Assembly (NCBI GenBank): GCA_001798185.1
Contig: MGRM01000028.1
Location: forward strand, 78,324 to 142,323
From: Deltaproteobacteria bacterium RIFCSPHIGHO2_02_FULL_44_16
GTDB taxonomy: Bacteria > UBA10199 > 2-02-FULL-44-16
Length of the DNA: 64,000 nt
Direction: 5' to 3'
This document shows positions 1 through 8,057 of the stretch, one piece after another. Position 1 is the stretch's first letter. The number at the start of each line of letters is the position of its first letter. Below the pieces are notes generated by a model. It ran no database searches. It had not been told where the DNA came from and saw only the letters and a program-made list of their open reading frames with translations. Both the position numbers and the translations under genes were made by a program.

Positions 1-1
1 C

Positions 2-289
2 ACAGGGTCGCAACAAAGTTGCACACGAGGCTGGATCAAACCGACATGGATGACCGACTCTCTCGTACGCAAGGATCTCATCGGACAAAAAATTGGAAAA
101 GGATTTGCGCCCGATGTGCATTGTCCCACAGGCGCGCCTCGCGAGGCTTTTGTGAAAATCACCAAAGCTGAAGCCGGGGGTATGCATGGAGAGCCGTGGC
201 GACCGCTCACGCTTGGCATTCGCCCATCATACGAGGACAAGCGGATGAAAAACTATATCAAGGGAAGAAACATTAAGGTGAAAGGATAA
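2..289 (+). CDS. Molybdopterin oxidoreductase alpha subunit, C-terminal tail (partial)
   Basis: This open frame enters from the left window edge and stops at a TAA at 287-289, so only about 95 C-terminal residues are visible. The tail resembles the molybdopterin-dinucleotide-binding end of DMSO-reductase-family catalytic subunits. The stronger argument is context: it is followed 5 bases later by a NarH/EbdB-like FeS subunit, then a haem-b subunit and a dedicated chaperone, the A-B-C-D order of type II enzymes (ethylbenzene dehydrogenase, selenate, chlorate and perchlorate reductases, dimethylsulfide dehydrogenase). The substrate cannot be told, because the Mo-binding and substrate-pocket regions lie outside the window. 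An ATG at 50 is internal and not a start. Confidence 0.72.
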   Translation, partial: TGSQQSCTRGWIKPTWMTDSLVRKDLIGQKIGKGFAPDVHCPTGAPREAFVKITKAEAGGMHGEPWRPLTLGIRPSYEDKRMKNYIKGRNIKVKG

Positions 290-294
290 CCATT

Positions 295-1422
295 ATGGCA
301 GACGTGAACAACTGGCAGCTCGGACGAAGTATGGCTTATCCTTACGCTGAGGCACGGCCAAAGCGGCAGCTTGCGTATGTGTTTGACACGAACAAATGCA
401 TCGCCTGCCAAACCTGTACGGTTGCGTGCAAGACGACGTGGACATCAGGAAAAGGACAGGAGAACATGTTTTGGAATAATGTCGAAACAAAACCTTATGG
501 CGGTTATCCCACCGCATGGGATGTGAAACTTCTGGATGAACTCGGTGGTCAGGAGTGGGAAGGGAAAACCTATAAAGGAAAAACCGTTTTTGAAGATGCT
601 CCTCCGGGAGAACGGGTGAAAGGTTATTTGCCGGAGCATGAAGACTATGCGCATCCGAATTTAGGCGAAGATGAAATTTCCGGTACGTTGAACAAAGGGA
701 CTTTTTTTTCAGGCATGCATCAGGCCTGGATGTTTTATCTCGCACGCATTTGCAATCATTGTACCTATCCCGCGTGCCTTGCGGCTTGTCCACGCAAGGC
801 GATTTACAAACGCGAGGAAGACGGTGTCGTGCTGATCGATCAGGTGAGGTGTCGTGGATATAAAGAATGTGTGAAAGCGTGTCCTTACAAGAAAACTTTT
901 TTTAATATGATCACGCGCACATCGGAAAAATGCATTGGCTGTTATCCGCTCCTGGAAAAAGGAGAACAACCGCGATGCGTGCAAACCTGCATCGGCAAGA
1001 TTCGCATTCAAGGATGGCTTTCAAAGCCAGGTGAAGAGCGTGAAGACAACCCGCTCGATTATATCGTGAGAATCAAAAAAGTGGCACTCCCTCTTTATCC
1101 ACAATATGGACTGGAACCAAATGTGTATTACATTCCGCCGGTCAATGTGCCGAGGGAGTTTCTTCTCCAGATGTTTGGTCCCTTTGTGGATGATGCGATT
1201 GCTACCTATCGACATGTGAAAACCGATAAAAAACTTCTCGCGGCATTTCTTCTTTTTGGGAACACGCCAAAAATTATTACCAAATACGATGCAAATGATC
1301 ATGAGGCCATTGGTTATAATGAACAGGGCGAAGAGGTGGTTCGGGTTCCATTGACGGAACCTTTTTTTGAGCGCGATCTCTTTGATCCTCAACATAATGT
1401 TTACCGCCATAACACGCCATAG
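295..1422 (+). CDS. Type II DMSO-reductase-family iron-sulfur (beta) subunit
   Basis: Electron-transfer subunit of a molybdoenzyme, related to NarH, EbdB, SerB, ClrB and PcrB. Four Cys groups are visible: C35/C38/C41/C45, C153/C156/C161/C165, C186/Y189/C192/C196 and C213/C216/C228/C232. In the third group an aromatic residue (Tyr189) replaces a Cys, as Trp does in NarH, which predicts three [4Fe-4S] clusters and one [3Fe-4S] cluster. At 375 residues it is slightly longer than EbdB (about 350). It has no signal peptide; in this family the beta subunit is exported by riding on the Tat signal of alpha. It starts 5 bases after the alpha stop and is followed 9 bases later by the haem subunit, so all are one operon. 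Confidence 0.93.
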   Translation: MADVNNWQLGRSMAYPYAEARPKRQLAYVFDTNKCIACQTCTVACKTTWTSGKGQENMFWNNVETKPYGGYPTAWDVKLLDELGGQEWEGKTYKGKTVFEDAPPGERVKGYLPEHEDYAHPNLGEDEISGTLNKGTFFSGMHQAWMFYLARICNHCTYPACLAACPRKAIYKREEDGVVLIDQVRCRGYKECVKACPYKKTFFNMITRTSEKCIGCYPLLEKGEQPRCVQTCIGKIRIQGWLSKPGEEREDNPLDYIVRIKKVALPLYPQYGLEPNVYYIPPVNVPREFLLQMFGPFVDDAIATYRHVKTDKKLLAAFLLFGNTPKIITKYDANDHEAIGYNEQGEEVVRVPLTEPFFERDLFDPQHNVYRHNTP

Positions 1423-1431
1423 GAGGTTCGT

Positions 1432-2247
1432 ATGAAGTGGTTGGGGTTTCTGGTTGTCTCTTTTTTTACTCTCATGTCGGCGCATGCGGAAGAAATTCGT
1501 TCGGTTTATGTTGAACAAGATGATCAATTTTTTCAAACTTCTGATCCTCTTTCGCAGGTTTGGAGCGATGTCCACGAAACAAAGGTGATGCTTTTCCCGC
1601 AGAATATTGCAACCCCGGGAATGATGACAGGAAGTGTGATGCATGCTCACGTGAAAACAGTGCACAATGACACATGGTTTGCGGTGAGGCTTGAGTGGAA
1701 GGATGCGACGCGCGATGTTCACCTTGAAACCGATCTTTCTTCTGATGCCTGCGCTGTGCAACTGCCGCTCAAGAGTGTTGAAAAAACCTCGCCGTTTATG
1801 GGAAATAAAAATCAACAGGTGGCAATTTTACACTGGAAAGCTCTTTGGCAAGAAGACATTGAAAAGGGATATCAAGAGGTCAAGGATCTCTACCCCAACA
1901 CATGGACCGATACCGATCGATTTGGAAAATCTGTTGCTATTGACGCAAAGAATCCCGTTGCGCTGCAGAAGAGAAAAGTGCCGGTCGAAGAACTTCTTGC
2001 CGAAGGTTTTGGAACATTAACAACACAGAAAAAACAAAATGCCCTTGGGCGAGGCGTGTGGAAAGATGGCGCCTGGCATGTTGTTTTTGTTCGCAAATTG
2101 AAAACGGGTGACAAACAGGATCCGATACTTAAAAGCGGAATTCCGACATCACTCGGGTTTGCTGTTTGGGATGGATCACATGATGATCGGGGAGGACGTA
2201 AAAACTATGCTCCATGGATTGCTCTTACACTCGAGGGGAAAAAATGA
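1432..2247 (+). CDS. Haem-b-binding gamma subunit of the molybdoenzyme (EbdC/SerC-like)
   Basis: Predicted periplasmic b-haem subunit passing electrons between the beta-subunit clusters and a periplasmic carrier. Residues 1-19 form a Sec signal peptide ending in AHA. The fold family ligates haem with a Met and a Lys. The Met candidate is in the PFMGN segment (M123), followed by the family-typical run V-AILHWKA; the Lys candidate is in the C-terminal FAVWDG...GGRKNYAPW segment. The length of 271 is slightly longer than EbdC (about 210 mature). A Shine-Dalgarno AGGAGG lies directly upstream of the ATG. It is co-transcribed with the subunits on both sides. The ligand assignment is by motif only. 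Confidence 0.85.
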   Translation: MKWLGFLVVSFFTLMSAHAEEIRSVYVEQDDQFFQTSDPLSQVWSDVHETKVMLFPQNIATPGMMTGSVMHAHVKTVHNDTWFAVRLEWKDATRDVHLETDLSSDACAVQLPLKSVEKTSPFMGNKNQQVAILHWKALWQEDIEKGYQEVKDLYPNTWTDTDRFGKSVAIDAKNPVALQKRKVPVEELLAEGFGTLTTQKKQNALGRGVWKDGAWHVVFVRKLKTGDKQDPILKSGIPTSLGFAVWDGSHDDRGGRKNYAPWIALTLEGKK

Positions 2248-2924
2248 ACCACCAAAAAGATATCTATCACTTGTATCTTGCATCTGATCTTTATCGACTC
2301 CTTGCGCTTGCCTTTGATGCGCCATCCAAGCAACAGTTCGAGACGATTGAGACTCTTCTTGATGATATCGGACACGAGGTCCATCAGCCAGACATTGCTC
2401 AATGTTTACAGGACCTTCAACGTGCAGCAAAAGCAGAATCTGCAACTGTAGAAGCTGAATACAACCGGCTCTTTGTCAATCAGGTGCTTTGTCCGCCGTG
2501 CGAAGGGAGTTATCATCTCGCGGAACGAGGACCAATTCTTGGAGATATCACCGCATTCTATCGCGCTTTTTCTCTCGAGACTGTAGAGCAGCAGGGACCT
2601 CCCGATTCCATACGCATGGAGCTTGGGTATATGAGTTTCATGGCGCTCAAAAGAATAAGCGCTCTTGAGGGTCGTGATGATGACGCTGCTGACATTACCA
2701 AGGTTGCAACGATGCGTTTTCTGATGGATCATCTCGGACGCTGGGGATTTCTTTTTGCTGATCGTCTCTTGGCGTCGACCACGCATATGTTTTATCAAAC
2801 ATCTGCAAAACTTTTAAAAGTATGGTTTGAATGCGAAATGAAATTCTATGATCTTTCACCACATCCTTTGCCCCTAAAACTTTTGTCGTTTGAAGATGAG
2901 GAAAGTGTTCAATGTCATTTGTAA
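2244..2924 (+). CDS. TorD/DmsD/EbdD-family molybdoenzyme assembly chaperone
   Basis: Cytoplasmic chaperone expected to bind the Tat leader of the alpha subunit and hold it for molybdenum-cofactor insertion. The family signature is the segment around residues 75-115: YNRLFV, then CPPCEGSYHL, then ILGDITAFYRAF. The 226-residue all-helical protein matches the TorD family. The start at 2244 is chosen because its ATG overlaps the gamma stop as ATGA and has GAGGGGAAA in front; an in-frame ATG at 2214 would lie deep in the gamma gene. It overlaps the following porin gene by 13 bases, so translation is probably coupled. It corresponds in position to ebdD, which follows the structural genes. Confidence 0.88.
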   Translation: MNHQKDIYHLYLASDLYRLLALAFDAPSKQQFETIETLLDDIGHEVHQPDIAQCLQDLQRAAKAESATVEAEYNRLFVNQVLCPPCEGSYHLAERGPILGDITAFYRAFSLETVEQQGPPDSIRMELGYMSFMALKRISALEGRDDDAADITKVATMRFLMDHLGRWGFLFADRLLASTTHMFYQTSAKLLKVWFECEMKFYDLSPHPLPLKLLSFEDEESVQCHL

Positions 2925-4174
2925 AACGATTTTTTTTCGCGCAGCTTTTTTGTGCAGTTTTTTTTGCCTCACCATTTCTTTTTGCTGAAGTTGAAGTGAA
3001 AGAAGAAAAACTCTTTGTGGGGGGCGAGCTTCGCTTGCGCAATGAAAACCAGATCAATTTTGCTTCCTTTGTGCCGAGTCGTGCAAGTGTCGATGACGAT
3101 GCTTTTGTGTTACTCCGCGCCCGGATGAGTCTCCGCGCAAAGCCGGTCGATGCCGTGCAATTATTTCTGCAACCGCAATTTTCACGAACTTTTGCTCAGG
3201 AAGAGTCAACGGTCGCAAATGGGACCGCCATTGATGATCTTGATTTGCATCAAGCATACGTTGATCTCAACATCAAAGAGACTCCTCTTTTGTTTCGACT
3301 TGGCCGACAAGAACTTTTGTATGGTGATGAGCGCCTGATCGGAAATTTTGACTGGTCTAATGTCGGCCGCTCTTTCGATGCGATCAAGATGCGGCTCCAA
3401 TGGAAAAAATACTGGATCGATACGTTTGCAAGCTGGATTCAGCGTGCTGGAGGCAATCAATATTTTGGTGGAGTCTATGGTCATATCGATTTGCACGACG
3501 CGCTTTCAGCGGAAACGTTTGCGCTTTTACTTCGCGACAATGATGGAGGTCTCGGCGGGGGAGCATTGACGCTTTACACGCTTGGAACCCATTTTTTTGG
3601 GCATGTTTCGTCGTGGGATTATGCCTTACAACATGCATTTCAAGTGGGGACATCGGGAAATAGTTCAGTATTTGCCTATGCCGGCCATCTTCACGGTGGT
3701 TATACTTTTGATGTTCGAGTGAAACCACGTGTTGGTGTCGAATACAATATTGCCTCTGGCGATGACGATCCTGCAAACGGGAAAGTCAAAACCTTCAACA
3801 ATCTTTTTCCGACGAATCACAATAAATATGGCTATGTGGATCTTGTTGGCTGGCGTAATATCCACAATCCTCGTCTTTCATTTGGGATCAAACCACTTGC
3901 GTCGCTTCAGCTCTTGCTCGATTACCATCTTTTTTTCCTGATGGAACCGGCCGACGGTCTCTATCAGGCAAGCGGCGCGCAGCTTCGGGCCGGAAATGCA
4001 AATGCTTCCCGATTTGTTGGCCACGAAATTGATTTTTTAGCGAAATATGCGTGGAATGAATATGCCGATTTTTTGGTTGGGTACTCTCTTTTTAAAACCG
4101 AACAGTTTTTCAGTGATACCGGCCTTGGGAAGACTGCCCATTTTTTCTCTCTTCAAACAACGGCGCGCTTCTAA
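2912..4174 (+). CDS. Outer-membrane porin, alginate-export (AlgE-like) family
   Basis: Predicted beta-barrel channel of 420 residues. A signal peptide is visible (basic MSFVKR, hydrophobic stretch, cleavage near FAEV at about residue 26). The mature part begins with the family hallmark GGELRLRNE and continues as alternating amphipathic strands ending in an aromatic residue (final TTARF), typical of barrel insertion by BAM. The 13-base overlap with the chaperone gene places it in the molybdoenzyme operon, so it may admit the enzyme's substrate (an oxyanion or hydrocarbon) to the periplasm. That functional link is inference from position. Alginate transport itself is not implied. Confidence 0.82.
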   Translation: MSFVKRFFFAQLFCAVFFASPFLFAEVEVKEEKLFVGGELRLRNENQINFASFVPSRASVDDDAFVLLRARMSLRAKPVDAVQLFLQPQFSRTFAQEESTVANGTAIDDLDLHQAYVDLNIKETPLLFRLGRQELLYGDERLIGNFDWSNVGRSFDAIKMRLQWKKYWIDTFASWIQRAGGNQYFGGVYGHIDLHDALSAETFALLLRDNDGGLGGGALTLYTLGTHFFGHVSSWDYALQHAFQVGTSGNSSVFAYAGHLHGGYTFDVRVKPRVGVEYNIASGDDDPANGKVKTFNNLFPTNHNKYGYVDLVGWRNIHNPRLSFGIKPLASLQLLLDYHLFFLMEPADGLYQASGAQLRAGNANASRFVGHEIDFLAKYAWNEYADFLVGYSLFKTEQFFSDTGLGKTAHFFSLQTTARF

Positions 4175-4242
4175 AAATATTTTGAAGTGTTGCCCTCTGT
4201 CTTCAAATAAGATAAAAGAGATGAAACTTCAAAGGAGGAAGC

Positions 4243-4542
4243 ATGATCGGATTACTCGCAGGGTGTGGTGGGTTTGGTTTTGGATACGGTGCTTATATTG
4301 CAGTTGCGTTACTGCTGATGGCGCTTGCAGGAGGAATGTGTGTTTGCGCAAAAGCCAATTGTCAGGAAAATGCATCGTGCAAAAAGTGCGGAAAGTTTAT
4401 GGGCTGGTTTATCGTCATTGTTGCGTTTCTTTCCCTTGCTTGTCTTGCCTACCGTTGCGTTTCGCAATGTGGAAAAGGGAGCGCTGGCGATTTCTGTCCA
4501 CGTTCACACATGCAATCCGAAACTCCAGCACCAACGAATTAA
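4243..4542 (+). CDS. Small Cys-rich two-helix membrane protein, function unknown
   Basis: A 99-residue protein with a strong ribosome-binding site (AAAGGAGGAAGC). It has two predicted membrane helices (about residues 12-33 and 51-68) joined by a short loop containing CVCAKANC and CKKCGK, which could hold a metal or FeS centre. More Cys follow the second helix. I do not recognise a family. It lies 68 bases after the porin, reads in the same direction and is followed by a clear terminator, so it is probably the last gene of the molybdoenzyme operon. A redox or metal role is a guess from the Cys pairs. Confidence 0.6.
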   Translation: MIGLLAGCGGFGFGYGAYIAVALLLMALAGGMCVCAKANCQENASCKKCGKFMGWFIVIVAFLSLACLAYRCVSQCGKGSAGDFCPRSHMQSETPAPTN

Positions 4543-4572
4543 GTATTTTTACGGATATCATCGCATGAAATG

Positions 4573-4609
4573 CCGGCATTGGTTGACAACTGATCAATGC
4601 CGGTTTTTT
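4573..4609 (+). terminator. Rho-independent terminator closing the molybdoenzyme operon
   Basis: Perfect 9-bp stem, CCGGCATTG at 4573-4581 and CAATGCCGG at 4595-4603, with a 13-base loop, followed immediately by six T (4604-4609). An in-frame ATG at 4597 lies inside the stem, which argues that the next gene starts at 4618 instead. Confidence 0.88.
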
Positions 4610-4617
4610 ATGCTCTC

Positions 4618-6627
4618 ATGAATCGTCTCGCCCATGAAAAAAGTCCCTATCTTCTTCAACACAAAGACAATCCGGTCGATTGGTATCCTTGGGGCGATGA
4701 AGCGTTTGAAACATCACGACGCGAAAACAGACCGATTTTTTTGAGCATCGGATATTCTACGTGTCACTGGTGTCATGTGATGGAGAAGGATTCGTTTGAG
4801 ACCAAAGAAGTTGCCGATGTTTTGAATCGATATTTTGTCAGCATCAAAGTCGATCGGGAAGAGCGTCCTGATGTTGATCAGATCTATATGGATGCAGTCG
4901 TCGGAATGCTCGGACATGGAGGATGGCCGCTTTCAGTCTTTCTTACTCCCGATTTGAAACCTTTTTATGGCGGGACCTTTTATTGGAAAACACAATTCCT
5001 CCAGCTCCTGCAGGCTCTTCATGAAGTATGGAAAGGCGACGAGCCACGTATTCGTGCATCAGCAGAAAGTATGCTTGCGCATTTTCAACAAAAATTAACG
5101 TCGAAAAACGGAAATATTCCCAACGAAAAAATTTTTGCGCATCTTCTCAAACAATATGAACAGTCTTTTGATGCTAATCATGGCGGTTTTGGAAGGGCTC
5201 CAAAGTTTCCTCAAAGCATGGCGTTGTCACTTCTCTTGCGAATTGATCGCTCTCCAGGAAAGGGCGAAGCCCCTCTTCAGATGGTAGAGACGACACTCAA
5301 AAAAATGGCGTATGGTGGAATGTACGATCATCTCGGTGGAGGATTCCATCGTTATTCCACTGATGATCAGTGGCTTGTTCCGCATTTTGAAAAAATGCTG
5401 TATGACAATGCACTTCTCGTTGTTTCCTATCTTGAAGCATATCAACTCACGAAAAATGAAATGTACGCTTCTGTTGCGCGTGAAACGCTGGATTATATTT
5501 TGCGCGACATGACCTCTTCGCAGGGAGGCTTCTTTTCTGCAGAAGATGCGGATAGTGAGGGAGAAGAGGGGAAGTTTTATGTCTGGACAAAACAAGAACT
5601 CAAAAATATTCTTTCTCCCGAAGAGTTTCGTTTGGTGGAAAAAGTTTATGAGATTACAGAACAAGGAAATTTTGAACATCACACGAACATCCTGAGCATG
5701 TCGAAGGATGTCAATTGGTCGATCAAACAGGATCCCTTTCTCCAGAGTGCACATCAAAAACTTTTTGCCGTTCGTAAAAAACGTATTCATCCTTCCAAAG
5801 ACGATAAAATTCTAACGAGCTGGAATGGCCTCATGATTTCAGCAATGGCAAAAGGGTATCAGGTGTTGGAAGATGAGCGATATTTGAAAGCAGCGCAGCA
5901 GGCCGCTTTGTTTCTAAGGAATACATTATATGTAGGGGCGAGCGGTGCTCGCCCGGGCGACTGCCAGTCGCCCCTACGACGTCGTTATCGTGATGGAGAA
6001 GCAAAATTTAGCGCGACACTCGAAGACTATGCGTATCTTATTTCCGGACTCATTGATCTCTACGAATCTGATTTTAATGCTCAATGGATTGAGTGGGCAC
6101 TTCTTTTACAAAAAGAGGCGGAAGCCTTTTGGGATGAAGAAGAAAAAGTTTTCTTCTCTGCTGATCCACGCGCAACAGATTTAATTGTTCGTAAAAAAGA
6201 TCTGCACGATGGTGCAATGCCATCGGCAAATTCGATCAGTATTCTCAATCTTCAACGTCTTTATGCTTTGACCTTCAAAGAAAACTATCGAGAAAAAGCG
6301 GAGCAGATGCTTCAAGCGCTGGGTGAGGTGATGATCCGTCATTTGCGAGGTTTTGAATCAGCTTTTATTGCGCTCGATTTTTTCTTGGCTCGACCCAAAG
6401 CAATCGCGATTGTGGGAGAGAAAGAGAGCTCTTCCACCAAAGATTTTCTTCGTTACCTTCGCACCCATTTTCTTCCGAACAAAGTGGTAGCGTTAGGAGA
6501 AGGAGTTGAGCTTACAAAGGCTCGTCCCATGCTCGATGGCAAAACAGCATTTTATATTTGTGAAGGAAATGTTTGCAAAAAACCAACTACTGATCTCGAA
6601 GAGGCAAGGAAGCTTACCAATAACTGA
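4618..6627 (+). CDS. YyaL/DUF255 thioredoxin-domain protein (SPATA20 homologue)
   Basis: Large cytoplasmic protein: an N-terminal thioredoxin-like domain followed by an (alpha/alpha)6-barrel resembling glycosidases and epimerases. Family hallmarks are the start [23 protein letters not shown], and the CxxC in [10 protein letters not shown] (C49, C52). Later family blocks include [44 protein letters not shown] and DGAMPSANS. The biochemical role of the family is not established. Start 4618 is chosen because this methionine begins the conserved N-terminus and the upstream ATG at 4597 is inside a terminator stem. A 46-bp palindromic repeat is inserted in frame at about residues 439-454. The stop codon lies in a 29-bp palindrome. 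Confidence 0.93.
   Translation: MNRLAHEKSPYLLQHKDNPVDWYPWGDEAFETSRRENRPIFLSIGYSTCHWCHVMEKDSFETKEVADVLNRYFVSIKVDREERPDVDQIYMDAVVGMLGHGGWPLSVFLTPDLKPFYGGTFYWKTQFLQLLQALHEVWKGDEPRIRASAESMLAHFQQKLTSKNGNIPNEKIFAHLLKQYEQSFDANHGGFGRAPKFPQSMALSLLLRIDRSPGKGEAPLQMVETTLKKMAYGGMYDHLGGGFHRYSTDDQWLVPHFEKMLYDNALLVVSYLEAYQLTKNEMYASVARETLDYILRDMTSSQGGFFSAEDADSEGEEGKFYVWTKQELKNILSPEEFRLVEKVYEITEQGNFEHHTNILSMSKDVNWSIKQDPFLQSAHQKLFAVRKKRIHPSKDDKILTSWNGLMISAMAKGYQVLEDERYLKAAQQAALFLRNTLYVGASGARPGDCQSPLRRRYRDGEAKFSATLEDYAYLISGLIDLYESDFNAQWIEWALLLQKEAEAFWDEEEKVFFSADPRATDLIVRKKDLHDGAMPSANSISILNLQRLYALTFKENYREKAEQMLQALGEVMIRHLRGFESAFIALDFFLARPKAIAIVGEKESSSTKDFLRYLRTHFLPNKVVALGEGVELTKARPMLDGKTAFYICEGNVCKKPTTDLEEARKLTNN
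5932..5977. repeat. 46-bp palindromic repeat inserted in frame within the YyaL-like gene
   Basis: Begins GTAGGGGCGA and ends with its exact complement TCGCCCCTAC (10-bp arms), with a smaller GAGC/GCTC hairpin inside. A second 46-bp copy lies at 32816-32861. Inside the gene it adds about 15 residues rich in Gly, Arg and Pro just before the conserved RRYRDG block, without breaking the frame. Confidence 0.85.
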
Positions 6628-6643
6628 CTGTCAGTTATTGGTA
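6615..6643. repeat. 29-bp perfect palindrome across the YyaL-like stop codon
   Basis: Two 14-base arms (TACCAATAACTGAC and its complement) flank a single T at 6629. The gene's TGA stop (6625-6627) is inside the left arm. No T-run follows, so it is not a canonical terminator; it could stabilise the mRNA end or be a protein-binding or recombination site. Confidence 0.75.
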
Positions 6644-6672
6644 TTCAGCGATTGCTGACTCTAAAAATAAAG

Positions 6673-6701
6673 TTGCTTCTTTGCTTAGCGCTAAGTAATA
6701 T
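6673..6701 (+). promoter_or_regulatory. Sigma-70 promoter with embedded palindrome; predicted leaderless mRNA
   Basis: A -35 TTGCTT at 6673-6678 and a -10 TAATAT at 6696-6701 are separated by exactly 17 bases. A perfect 12-bp palindrome, CTTAGCGCTAAG, occupies 6684-6695 in the spacer and is a likely operator. The ATG of the next gene (6708) lies 7 bases after the -10, where transcription should start, and no Shine-Dalgarno precedes it. Confidence 0.65.
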
Positions 6702-6707
6702 AGGTTC

Positions 6708-6959
6708 ATGAATACACGTCAACTTGCTAAAATTTTAGGTCGTCGAGGAGGGAGGGCTCGTGCCAAGAGCTTGTCTGGAGAGGAGAAAAGGAAAATAGCT
6801 TCTCTTGGTGGGAAATCTCGGGCTAAGTCACTTCAAGCAGCAAGGCATGTGAGGGAAAACTTTCGTTATCTCGAAACCATACAGGTGTTGGGAGCACGTA
6901 ATCGCAAAATAAAACGTCTCAAAAATTTTAAGGGACGTCTTCCTGGAATTTATGTCTGA
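6708..6959 (+). CDS. Small basic protein paired with a nucleotidyltransferase; putative DNA-binding regulator
   Basis: An 83-residue, strongly basic protein. The N-terminal MNTRQLAKILGRRGGRARAK looks like a short DNA-contacting segment, and a GG(R/K)(S/A)RAKSL element occurs twice (residues 14-22 and 34-41). I do not recognise a named family. Its last codons overlap the start of the nucleotidyltransferase gene by 8 bases, the tight coupling typical of toxin-antitoxin or AbiE-like pairs. It is the first gene after a promoter carrying a palindromic operator, so an autoregulating antitoxin role is plausible but inferred from layout only. Confidence 0.6.
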   Translation: MNTRQLAKILGRRGGRARAKSLSGEEKRKIASLGGKSRAKSLQAARHVRENFRYLETIQVLGARNRKIKRLKNFKGRLPGIYV

Positions 6960-7494
6960 TGCATCAAATTATCTTGAGGATGTAGGAATTATTCTCGATA
7001 AACTTGAAGATGTGGGATTCAGGCCGATTCTCGTTGGCGGAATGGCTCTAGCTCTTCTTGGATCTCGACGTGTGACACGCGATTTTGATTTTTTGATTTC
7101 CAACCCAGAAGATCGTCTTCAAGCACTGGTCGATATTTTTTATCAAAACGGATTGGAATTAGCGGCTCGAGTAGACAAAAATGGAGAGATTACAGCAACG
7201 ATTGAGAATCGTCGAGTTGCCGTACTTCGGCTTCGTATGGATAAACCTTCAAGTATTTATTTTTTCAATCCCACGACAGGACTTCGCATCGATCTCCTCT
7301 TCGATTTTCCTCTGGCTGCGTCTGAACTGGCAAAACGTGCTCAAAAGATAAAAGTTCAATCATATATCTTTTATGTGGCATCTGAAAAAGATCTCCTGAG
7401 ATTAAAAGAAATTGCAAAGTTAGATCGCAATTCTCCCTTTGATGCTCAAGACATCGCTTTTCTGAAAGCGCGGAGAAAAAAACCAAAACTGTAA
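6952..7494 (+). CDS. Nucleotidyltransferase-fold protein (MNT/AbiEii/DUF6036-like)
   Basis: A 180-residue protein with an apparently intact polymerase-beta-type nucleotidyltransferase core: VGG at 28-30, the DxD pair D44 and D46 in TRDFDFLIS, and a third acidic residue D114 in RIDLLFDFP. Families with this core include AbiEii and MenT toxins and MNT antitoxins that add nucleotides to tRNA or protein. It overlaps the preceding small basic gene by 8 bases, so the two form one unit. Possible functions are the toxin of a toxin-antitoxin pair or a house-keeping nucleotidyltransferase. The exact subfamily needs a profile search. Confidence 0.72.
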   Translation: MSDASNYLEDVGIILDKLEDVGFRPILVGGMALALLGSRRVTRDFDFLISNPEDRLQALVDIFYQNGLELAARVDKNGEITATIENRRVAVLRLRMDKPSSIYFFNPTTGLRIDLLFDFPLAASELAKRAQKIKVQSYIFYVASEKDLLRLKEIAKLDRNSPFDAQDIAFLKARRKKPKL

Positions 7495-7495
7495 A

Positions 7496-7960
7496 TTATA
7501 TTTGAGGAATACCTTGTTCTTCTGCAGAAGAAGTCTGTGCTTGAGATGGTAAACGTATTCCATACAATTTTTCAGCGCATTGAATGACTTCACGATAACG
7601 ATGAGGAAAAATATTTTCCGCGTCATTTGTCATGAGAATCGGAATGGGAAAAAATGAATTGAACATTGCAGCAGCAGCATTTGACGATACTAACATGCGC
7701 AGTCCTCGCTGCGCATCCCACGCATAATCAAAGGTGCCATCATCATCAATATCAAATTCAAAACGATCGCCATGGATTCGAAGAGTGATGTAATCATCAG
7801 GAGAGAGAGTGTCTTTCCCTTCGCAACCGCTTCCAAAGAGTGTTCCAACATCGATCAAGAAGGAGGGTAATCCGAGAAGTTCAAACGAGGAGAGGTACAC
7901 AGACCAGTCGGCCAGATCAAAGGGGACACGAACCGTCGAGATCGACGAAGGATTCGTCAT
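7496..7960 (-). CDS. Hypothetical protein, 154 residues
   Basis: No family recognised. The sequence reads like a genuine soluble protein: mixed alpha/beta composition, an acidic Asp-rich segment DRFEFDIDDDGTFDYAWD at about residues 67-84 (the DxDxDG part resembles a calcium-binding loop), and a basic C-terminal helix. It ends one base from the nucleotidyltransferase stop, with which it is convergent, and its start lies about 100 bases from the divergently read pterin dehydratase. No signal peptide or membrane segment is visible. The antisense frame over its 5' part is the upstream extension of the dehydratase frame and is judged non-coding. Confidence 0.5.
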   Translation of the reverse strand: MTNPSSISTVRVPFDLADWSVYLSSFELLGLPSFLIDVGTLFGSGCEGKDTLSPDDYITLRIHGDRFEFDIDDDGTFDYAWDAQRGLRMLVSSNAAAAMFNSFFPIPILMTNDAENIFPHRYREVIQCAEKLYGIRLPSQAQTSSAEEQGIPQI

Positions 7961-8057
7961 ACTTCTTCTATCGGCACGGCCTCAAAAAGGTTTCTCGGTT
8001 TTTAGTGTTTTAAATTGCAGATTGCAAAGAAAAGTTTCCTCACGATACGGTGCATTT

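Noticed and set aside
1021..1815. 264-residue minus-strand frame
   Set aside because: It is antisense to the FeS and haem subunit genes, both of which are well-supported families; composition is atypical for a protein.
7809..8057. N-terminal extension of the pterin dehydratase
   Set aside because: It overlaps the minus-strand 154-residue gene, and the conserved N-terminus begins at 8058.
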